Source of the DNA: Clostridia bacterium
Lineage (GTDB): Bacteria > Bacillota > Clostridia > Christensenellales > UBA1242
DNA length: 5,419 nt
Direction of reading: 5' to 3'
Assembly: GCA_017616705.1 (NCBI GenBank)
Contig: JAFZXQ010000009.1
Span: forward strand, 1 to 5,419
Below, in pieces: positions 1 to 4,348 of this stretch; positions within the stretch are counted from its first letter, which is position 1, and every line of letters begins with the position of its first letter. Position numbers and translations under genes: made by a program. The notes beneath the pieces are model-generated. The model did no database searches and had not been told where the DNA came from. It worked only from the letters and a program-made list of their open reading frames with translations.

Positions 1-649
1 AAACGCTTAACTCGCTTTCAGCACTTTTAATGTTAATTGCATTTTGCGCCCCAACGCTATTTTTACCGCCATAAATGCAAGAATAAATTTTTTTATTGCC
101 TCGCCTTTGAGAAATTATTTCTCCGCTTATAAAAAGGTTTTCGCTTAAATTTTCAAGTTCAGTTGAAATAAGCGCATAACCATTAAACATAATAGGAACG
201 GCCAAAAGATTGCCATTTTTTATGGCGCTGTTTTTAAGGTTTGTTTGCGTTATTTCATAGTTTTCAGGGTTTAATGAATAAAGGTTGTTTTCTAGGTTTT
301 CGCTTATTCCTGATCCAAAACAAATAAGGTCACAAAACTCGCCATTATCTAAGTGAATTGCTAACTCGCTTTCAGTTATTGTTTTAACTAAAACAAACTG
401 ACCCCTGTTTTCTTTTTCAAATTTAATTGCAACATTATTAAGCCAAGCGCTTCTCGATGACGCCCCGCCTTCAAAAGTTTCAACATACCAAAGTTCTAAA
501 ATTTTTTGGTCATAAGAAACTTGTGGCGCAAAAAAATCGCTCTTGCTTTCTTCGGCTGGTTTATTCATTTTAAAAATAACGCCAGAAACAAAAACAACAA
601 CCATACAAAGCAAAAAAGCAATAAAAACTTTTACTATGTTTTTTCTCAT
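1..649 (-). CDS. Extracellular solute-binding protein (ABC transporter, sugar-binding type), N-terminal 216 residues, truncated by window edge
   Basis: I translated this frame directly; it stays open from the ATG at 649-647 to the window edge and gives 216 residues. Residues 1-7 are basic (MRKNIVK) and 8-26 form a hydrophobic segment, followed by a charged linker (27-38). The mature part opens with ILELWYVETFEGG (50-62), then SRSAWLNNVAIKFEKEN (65-81) and a segment like the first lobe of family 1 solute-binding proteins (FCDLICFGSGI, 105-115; LLAVPIMFNGYAL, 148-160). Such proteins bind a sugar or other solute outside the cell and deliver it to an ABC permease. No permease or ATPase gene is in view, so the ligand is unknown. 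Family members usually have 400-450 residues, so about half is missing. There is no lipobox Cys after the hydrophobic segment (the only nearby Cys, C15, lies inside it), so it looks anchored by an uncleaved signal segment rather than lipid. No Shine-Dalgarno sequence precedes the ATG. The gene begins 18 bases after a terminator, and its own promoter is unclear. Confidence 0.8.
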   Translation of the reverse strand, partial: MRKNIVKVFIAFLLCMVVVFVSGVIFKMNKPAEESKSDFFAPQVSYDQKILELWYVETFEGGASSRSAWLNNVAIKFEKENRGQFVLVKTITESELAIHLDNGEFCDLICFGSGISENLENNLYSLNPENYEITQTNLKNSAIKNGNLLAVPIMFNGYALISTELENLSENLFISGEIISQRRGNKKIYSCIYGGKNSVGAQNAINIKSAESELSV

Positions 650-666
650 AGTAAAATTTATGCAAT

Positions 667-691
667 AAAAAAACCTGCTATTCAGCAGGTT
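667..691 (-). terminator. Rho-independent terminator after the exported-protein gene
   Basis: Read on the minus strand, AACCTGCT (691-684), loop GAAT, and AGCAGGTT (679-672) form a perfect 8-bp stem. It is followed by an unbroken T run down to 667 (seven T including the last two stem bases). It starts 5 bases after the TAA stop of the upstream gene. On the + strand the stem is not followed by a good T run, so it acts mainly on minus-strand transcripts. It should separate the exported-protein mRNA from the solute-binding-protein gene. Confidence 0.88.
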
Positions 692-696
692 AAGTT

Positions 697-2118
697 TTAT
701 TCTATAACAACGAAATATGCGTAAGCCGTATAAGCTGTTTCGCCATTGGCATTAATAACATCAATCTTTAATCTATAAACACCTTCTGTTATTTCGCTAA
801 CGTTACTTAGGTTAAACACCATTGCCCTAGTTAACGGAGAAGTTGTATTAAGGCTTGAATAAGCAAAGTTTTGAGTTAATCCTGAAATTGTAACGTTGTT
901 ATAATCAAGGTTATAATCACGCCTTTGAATTTGCGTTGTAAACGTCGTGTCGTTAGGAAGCGTGCTAGTTATATCAAAGGCAATATTGATTGAAGTTCCT
1001 TTTTTATAAACAAAGTTTTCGCTATATGCTCCGCTTTCACTAATATAAGACTTAGGGTTAATACTAAAATTAGTGTTAACCAAAGTTATTGCGCTAGTCG
1101 TTGTTGTTGCAAGCGTCCTGTTATATTCATCAAAAAGCGTAAACCTAAAGGTATAGTTTCCATTAGCAATAACGCCTGTTGGAATATTCATCTTAATTGT
1201 AACATGGCTAACCTGATCAGTGCTAAACAAAACAGGTTTAACATTTGACCAATCATTACCATAAGTTTCATTGTTGTAAATAGCAGAAATGCTCGTTAAT
1301 GCTGGGATTGCGTTATTAACAATTTCAACCTTAACCCCACGACCATATTGACTAAACATAAGATCGCTAGTTGCATTCGTTAAAGTTGGAGTTATAGTTA
1401 AATCAAAAGCGTTGTTGGAAGAAGTATAGAAATTTCCGGTAAAACTGCTAGCAAGCGTAAAGGTTGTTGTAACGTGAACAAAAGTAATTTTAACTGAACC
1501 AACCTTAGTTGTTGTTACAGCGCTATCAGTTGTTACAACTCTGTTTAAAATGAAATAATAATCATTGCTGATTGTAAACTCAGTTTGAGAAAGATCAATA
1601 ATAAATTGGAAGTTTTCAGTTTCAGTTGCCCCAACCGTTAAAGCATAACCATCTCTAAACGTATAACTTCCGTGAGCAAATGTTGAAAGGCTTATAACGC
1701 TCGTTTCATCATTAGCAACCGTTCTTAAATAAACGTAATCATCATAGTTCCCTGATGAGAAATCAATAAGCCTAAGGTAAGTATTTTGAGGGTAATATTT
1801 GCTAGTTGTTCCCTCACTATTGCTGCAAAGCGCTAAATTATATCTAACAGTTGCTGGGTCGCTTCCGCCACTAGTATAAGCAGGAACAGTATATTGCCCA
1901 GTAAATTTAATCGTAAAAACACCATTATCAGGAACGTTAGTTCCGTTACCGGTTGTTGTTATTGGAGTTAAATTTTCACCACTTTTATAATAGCTTTCAG
2001 CGTTAACAACTTCTGTTTCGTCATATCTTAAAAACGCTAAACTTCCGGCAACAAAAGTTATTGCTAAAACGCAAGCAATAATAAAATATTTTAACCTCGT
2101 TAGATTTTGTTTTTCCAT
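697..2118 (-). CDS. Exported or membrane-anchored Thr/Ser/Asn-rich beta-sandwich protein of unknown function
   Basis: I do not recognise this 473-residue protein. It starts MEKQNLTRLK, then a hydrophobic stretch at 11-30 typical of a signal peptide or N-terminal anchor. VNA-ES at 38-42 fits a signal peptidase I site, although it lies some ten residues past the hydrophobic core, so cleavage is uncertain. The rest is rich in Thr, Ser, Asn and Tyr, with alternating short hydrophobic strands and no catalytic motif, as in surface beta-sandwich proteins. Three regions of similar build can be seen (about 66-216, 219-350 and 350-473). The last two contain a GxY-strand-loop-strand pattern (GNYTFRFTLFDEYN at 320-333; GVYRLKIDVINANG at 446-459), suggesting repeated Ig-like domains. 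There is no LPXTG sorting motif, C-terminal anchor or dockerin. I chose ATG 2118 because a consensus promoter lies just upstream; the in-frame TTG at 2157 falls inside its -35 box. It is followed by a terminator and then a solute-binding-protein gene. Adhesion, wall structure or glycan binding are all possible but unproven. Confidence 0.8.
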   Translation of the reverse strand: MEKQNLTRLKYFIIACVLAITFVAGSLAFLRYDETEVVNAESYYKSGENLTPITTTGNGTNVPDNGVFTIKFTGQYTVPAYTSGGSDPATVRYNLALCSNSEGTTSKYYPQNTYLRLIDFSSGNYDDYVYLRTVANDETSVISLSTFAHGSYTFRDGYALTVGATETENFQFIIDLSQTEFTISNDYYFILNRVVTTDSAVTTTKVGSVKITFVHVTTTFTLASSFTGNFYTSSNNAFDLTITPTLTNATSDLMFSQYGRGVKVEIVNNAIPALTSISAIYNNETYGNDWSNVKPVLFSTDQVSHVTIKMNIPTGVIANGNYTFRFTLFDEYNRTLATTTTSAITLVNTNFSINPKSYISESGAYSENFVYKKGTSINIAFDITSTLPNDTTFTTQIQRRDYNLDYNNVTISGLTQNFAYSSLNTTSPLTRAMVFNLSNVSEITEGVYRLKIDVINANGETAYTAYAYFVVIE

Positions 2119-2128
2119 CTCATTTTTA

Positions 2129-2157
2129 ATTATATTATTCTTAAAATTTATTGTCAA
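2129..2157 (-). promoter_or_regulatory. Consensus sigma-70-type promoter of the exported-protein gene
   Basis: On the minus strand TTGACA (2157-2152) and TATAAT (2134-2129) are separated by exactly 17 bases; both hexamers match the vegetative sigma consensus perfectly. Transcription should begin about 7-9 bases after the -10 box, near 2122-2120, only 2-4 bases before the ATG at 2118. The mRNA would then be essentially leaderless. The -35 box lies 9 bases after the uvrC stop codon. Confidence 0.88.
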
Positions 2158-2166
2158 ATAAATACG

Positions 2167-3990
2167 TTAATCTTTATGAAGTGATTTATAAATAGTTTCT
2201 GCCGTTTTCTCGCCAATTCCATCAACTCTCGCTAACTCACCAACGCTAGCGTTCATTATGGCTTCAGCAGTTTTAAACTCTTTATAAAGATTGTTTTGCC
2301 TAAGTTTACCAATCCCCTCAATTTCACTAAGCATACTCTTATAGTTTTTGCTTCGAGCAAGCCTGTGATATAAAACGGCAAACCTGTGTGATTCATCTCT
2401 AACCCTTTGCAAAAGTTTTAATGCAACATTATCTCTTGAAAGCGCAATCGGAATATTTGAGCCAGTAACAAAAACTTCTTCGTCTTTTTTAGCAAGGCTT
2501 ATAACGCTTATGTTTAGGTTAAACTCATCTAAAACTTTGCTAACTGCGTGAAGTTGACCAAGACCGCCATCAATAAGTATTACGTCTGGCGCAACTGCCC
2601 AATTTTTCTCGCCATTTTTAAGGCGAGTTAGCCTTCTTGATAGCGTTTCAGCAAGGCTTGCATAATCATCAGCGCCCTCAACTGTTTTAATTTTAAACTT
2701 TCTATATTCGCTTTTAGCAGGCTCGCCATCAACAAAAACAACCATGCTCGCAACACTATCTTTCCCGCTTATGTTTGAAATGTCATATCCTTCAATTCTT
2801 GAAACATTACCAATCTTTAAAATTTTGGCGAGTTCAATTTCCGCTTCCCTAGTTAATTTGTTATGACGCGCAATTCTATCTTGAGAATGTAAAACATATT
2901 CGCTTGCGTTCCTCTTTGCATTTTCGCAAAGGTGAAGTTTTGTTGCCTTTGCTGGAATCGTCACCTTAACATTAACGCCAAAGTTTTGTTCAAATAATCT
3001 TTCAATTAAATCAGCCTGTTCCCTAGAAATTTCAGCGCAAACAATCTCTTTTGGAAGCGCACCAGCACTCGCATAAAACCTTCCGATAAATGAGGTTAAC
3101 GCTTCGCTAACGTCATCAAAAGTTATAGTGCTTGGAAAGTTAATTTGCCCAACATTTTTGCCGTTTCTTATCATCATAACGTTAAAGTCGCTTAACTCAT
3201 CTGTTTGACTAAGCGCAAAAACGTCAATGGCTTTCGTTCCGATTAAATCAGTTAAAATCTCTTTATCTAAAAGGTCAATAACGCTGAGCTCACGCCTTAT
3301 TTCAATGGCTTTTTCAAACTGCTCAGAGTCGCTAAATTGCTGCATTTTTTCAGTTAAAAGAGCCCTTATTTTTTTAGTGTTTCCGTTTAAAAAGTCGCAA
3401 ACGTCATCAATTATTGCGTTATATTCACTTTCGCTAACAGCATTAACGCAAGGTTTTGAGCATTCGCCAAGTTCGCCATGAAGGCAGGCCCTCGCCTTTT
3501 TAACTCTTGAAAAATCTGAGTTACACCTTCTTATTTTAAATGCACTTTTTATGCAGTCAATAATATCATAAACATTCATTCCGGTAACAAACGGCCCGAA
3601 AAGCCCCTTACTAACTTTAGGACGCCTAACAACTTGAACGCGCGGAAACTTTTCTTCCCTGTTAATATAAATATAAGGAAAACTCTTGTCATCTTTAAGC
3701 AAGATATTATATTTTGGTTTATACTTTTTAATTAACGTATTTTCAAGGTTAAAAGCATCAAATTCGCTATCAGTTAAAATATAATCAAAGTCATAAACTT
3801 GGCTAGCCATAATTTGAGTTTTAATGTTTTTAGGGCTGTTATCAAAATAACTTTTAACCCTGTTTCTTAGGCGCTTTGCCTTACCAACGTAAATAATTCC
3901 GCCATTTTCATTTTTCATCAAATAAACACCACTCGAAAGTGGCAAACTTTTGACTTTATTTTGAAGTTTTTCAATATTTACGTTTTTCAT
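2167..3990 (-). CDS. uvrC: UvrABC excinuclease subunit C
   Basis: UvrC makes both incisions flanking a DNA lesion after UvrA/UvrB recognition in nucleotide excision repair. The 607-residue product is full length. The N-terminal GIY-YIG nuclease (about 14-95), which cuts on the 3' side, has GVY (21-23), YVG (34-36), Arg44 and Glu83, matching catalytic residues known from the Thermotoga enzyme. Four cysteines (156, 169, 177, 181) reproduce the UvrC cysteine cluster, reported to bind iron-sulfur. A UVR/UvrB-interacting segment lies at about 203-240. The RNase H-like nuclease, which cuts on the 5' side, shows YDIS (Asp403), GADDY (439-443), VILIDGG (Asp474) and RDESH (His535). Tandem helix-hairpin-helix motifs end the protein (EIEGIGK 556-562; VDGIGEKTAETI 589-600). 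I chose ATG 3990; a TTG one codon earlier lies upstream of the expected transcription start. It has its own promoter and no terminator before the next gene. Nothing is missing or broken. Confidence 0.97.
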   Translation of the reverse strand: MKNVNIEKLQNKVKSLPLSSGVYLMKNENGGIIYVGKAKRLRNRVKSYFDNSPKNIKTQIMASQVYDFDYILTDSEFDAFNLENTLIKKYKPKYNILLKDDKSFPYIYINREEKFPRVQVVRRPKVSKGLFGPFVTGMNVYDIIDCIKSAFKIRRCNSDFSRVKKARACLHGELGECSKPCVNAVSESEYNAIIDDVCDFLNGNTKKIRALLTEKMQQFSDSEQFEKAIEIRRELSVIDLLDKEILTDLIGTKAIDVFALSQTDELSDFNVMMIRNGKNVGQINFPSTITFDDVSEALTSFIGRFYASAGALPKEIVCAEISREQADLIERLFEQNFGVNVKVTIPAKATKLHLCENAKRNASEYVLHSQDRIARHNKLTREAEIELAKILKIGNVSRIEGYDISNISGKDSVASMVVFVDGEPAKSEYRKFKIKTVEGADDYASLAETLSRRLTRLKNGEKNWAVAPDVILIDGGLGQLHAVSKVLDEFNLNISVISLAKKDEEVFVTGSNIPIALSRDNVALKLLQRVRDESHRFAVLYHRLARSKNYKSMLSEIEGIGKLRQNNLYKEFKTAEAIMNASVGELARVDGIGEKTAETIYKSLHKD

Positions 3991-3997
3991 CAATTTA

Positions 3998-4025
3998 ATT
4001 ATACCAATTTTTTAACTTTTAACAA
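3998..4025 (-). promoter_or_regulatory. Extended -10 promoter of uvrC, predicted leaderless
   Basis: On the minus strand a perfect TATAAT (4003-3998) is preceded by TGG (4006-4004), giving the extended -10 TGnTATAAT. TTGTTA (4025-4020) is a 4/6 match to the -35 consensus with a 16-base spacer. Only seven bases (TAAATTG) separate the -10 box from the ATG at 3990, so the expected start (7-8 bases downstream) falls at 3991-3990, on or next to the A of the start codon. There is no room for a ribosome binding site. Confidence 0.85.
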
Positions 4026-4036
4026 TAGAATTAAAC

Positions 4037-4059
4037 AAAAAAGGGCTAAAATAGCCTTT
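4037..4059 (-). terminator. Minus-strand intrinsic terminator upstream of the uvrC promoter
   Basis: On the minus strand GGCTA (4056-4052), loop TTT, and TAGCC (4048-4044) form a 5-bp stem. It can extend by AAA/TTT across one bulged C and runs into six T (4042-4037). On the + strand there is only a short T run, so it is directional. It would stop read-through from prfA or any minus-strand transcript of the intergenic region just before the uvrC promoter. Confidence 0.65.
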
Positions 4060-4079
4060 CAATTAAAATAATAATTCTA

Positions 4080-4107
4080 AAAACTTTCAAATTTTGATAT
4101 ATAAAAA
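4080..4107 (+). repeat. 28-bp direct repeat R1
   Basis: This begins AAAACTTTCAAATTTTGATA. It matches R2 at 23 of 28 positions and R3 at 24 of 28. Unlike R2 and R3 it is not followed by a hairpin and T run, and the hexamer before it (AATTCT) is a poor -10 box, so it looks like a decayed or truncated copy. Confidence 0.6.
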
Positions 4108-4120
4108 TATAGCTATTATT

Positions 4121-4148
4121 AAAACTTTCAGTTTTAGATAAATAAGAA
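4121..4148 (+). repeat. 28-bp direct repeat R2
   Basis: This begins AAAACTTTCAGTTTTAGATA and ends AATAAGAA. It matches R1 and R3 at 23 of 28 positions each. TATTAT (4114-4119) lies one base upstream, the same spacing as the consensus TATAAT before R3. Confidence 0.65.
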
Positions 4149-4205
4149 AGAAAACAAAAGGCCATCTGGTTAGAGCGTACTCATAGCACTCGCGTTCGGT
4201 TTTTT
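4121..4205 (+). ncRNA. Candidate small RNA, unit 2 of the intergenic repeat family
   Basis: An 85-base + strand unit with the same plan as the one at 4225: a -10-like hexamer (TATTAT, 4114-4119, 5/6 match), one base, the shared 28-base 5' segment R2, then a G+C-richer variable part ending in six T (4200-4205). AAAAGGCC (4156-4163) can pair with GGTTTTTT (4198-4205) through two G-U pairs, and GAGCG (4173-4177) with CGTTC (4193-4197). The fold is weaker than in unit 3, with an unpaired nine-base side loop. The variable part contains CTGGTTAGAGCG, which resembles the 3' half of a tRNA D-arm, but no tRNA cloverleaf forms. No protein is encoded. It may be a working small RNA, a decayed copy, or merely intergenic sequence. 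Confidence 0.3.
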
Positions 4206-4214
4206 AAATTCTCT

Positions 4215-4223
4215 TGTTATAAT
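4215..4223 (+). promoter_or_regulatory. Extended -10 box on the + strand, facing the unit 3 hairpin
   Basis: TGTTATAAT is a perfect extended -10 (TG at 4215-4216, TATAAT at 4218-4223). No convincing -35 is present at 16-18 bases upstream, but extended -10 promoters can work without one. Transcription would begin around 4229-4231, inside repeat R3, and run away from uvrC towards the prfA 3' end. No + strand protein gene follows, so the obvious product is a short RNA ending at the T run 4308-4314. Confidence 0.55.
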
Positions 4224-4224
4224 A

Positions 4225-4252
4225 AAAACTTTTAAATTTGGATACATAAGAA
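4225..4252 (+). repeat. 28-bp direct repeat R3
   Basis: This begins AAAACTTTTAAATTTGGATA and ends CATAAGAA. It matches R1 at 24 of 28 and R2 at 23 of 28 positions. Its first 17 bases are also exactly inverted at 4332-4348. Confidence 0.7.
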
Positions 4253-4314
4253 GGCTCAAAAAAATTCCAGCGCAGGAGTTTACTTTTCGTAAATGACTGT
4301 GTTGGAATTTTTTT
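4229..4314 (+). ncRNA. Candidate small RNA, unit 3 of the intergenic repeat family
   Basis: This is a predicted transcript of about 85 bases. It would start after the extended -10 box at 4215-4223, carry the R3 segment as a single-stranded A/U-rich 5' part, and end in a long hairpin plus seven U. The hairpin pairs A7 TTCCAGCGCAG (4258-4275) with CTGTGTTGGAA T7 (4297-4314), and GTTTAC (4278-4283) with GTAAAT (4289-4294), around loop TTTTC. Between the stems GA faces GA, a stable tandem sheared pair in RNA. On the + strand the stem is continuous thanks to three G-U pairs; on the minus strand those become A-C mismatches and GA/GA becomes TC/TC. This asymmetry suggests the RNA is read from the + strand. 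It matches no family I recognise. The simplest alternative is that it is only a terminator for prfA. Confidence 0.42.
4258..4314 (+). terminator. Long A7/T7-flanked hairpin, probable bidirectional terminator
   Basis: The stem described for unit 3 is flanked by seven A (4258-4264) and seven T (4308-4314), so both strands end in a hairpin followed by T7. On the minus strand it lies 32 bases past the prfA stop and could end prfA transcription despite a few mismatches; on the + strand it would end transcripts from the promoter at 4215-4223. Confidence 0.7.
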
Positions 4315-4331
4315 AGAAACGCACTTAGGCG

Positions 4332-4348
4332 CCAAATTTAAAAGTTTT
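4332..4348 (-). repeat. Inverted partial copy of the repeat (R4) at the prfA stop codon
   Basis: On the minus strand this reads AAAACTTTTAAATTTGG, identical to the first 17 bases of R3, then continues CGCCTAAG, which resembles R3's ATACATAAG with one base lost. It starts at the second base of the prfA TAA. No -10-like hexamer precedes it, unlike R2 and R3. Confidence 0.7.

Larger units (their letters stand above)
4225..4348. repeat. 124-bp palindromic element with 17-bp perfect terminal inverted repeats
   Basis: AAAACTTTTAAATTTGG (4225-4241) is perfectly inverted at 4332-4348, with the long hairpin 4258-4314 in the centre. The right arm runs into the prfA stop codon (TAA at 4349-4347), so prfA ends inside the element. 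The layout resembles a miniature palindromic repeat, but no target-site duplication is evident and no second full copy is present in the window. R1 and R2 are related to the left arm only. It could equally be a bidirectional terminator. Confidence 0.6.

Noticed and set aside
506..724. A 72-codon open frame on the + strand
   Set aside because: It lies opposite the start of the solute-binding-protein gene and the terminator, has a low-complexity Lys/Asn-rich product, and has no promoter or ribosome binding site.
2119..2157. A 13-residue longer N-terminus for the exported protein, starting at TTG 2157
   Set aside because: This stretch is the consensus promoter itself (TTGACA and TATAAT), so it lies upstream of the predicted transcription start; the ATG at 2118 gives a normal basic plus hydrophobic signal region.
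3227..3481. An 84-codon open frame on the + strand inside uvrC
   Set aside because: It is antisense to a well-conserved part of UvrC; its Ser/Leu-rich product is typical of the complement of a real gene.
3991..3993. TTG start for UvrC one codon before ATG 3990
   Set aside because: The expected transcription start from the extended -10 box is at 3991-3990, so the TTG would be outside or at the very edge of the mRNA; the ATG is the better start.
4151..4215. A complete tRNA gene on the + strand
   Set aside because: Only the D-arm 3' half and an anticodon-like loop are visible; the anticodon stem has mismatches and neither a T-arm nor an acceptor stem can be formed.
4080..4252. CRISPR array
   Set aside because: The three repeats are imperfect (23-24 of 28), their spacing is irregular (41 and 104 bases between starts), and they share promoter-like flanks; no cas gene is present.
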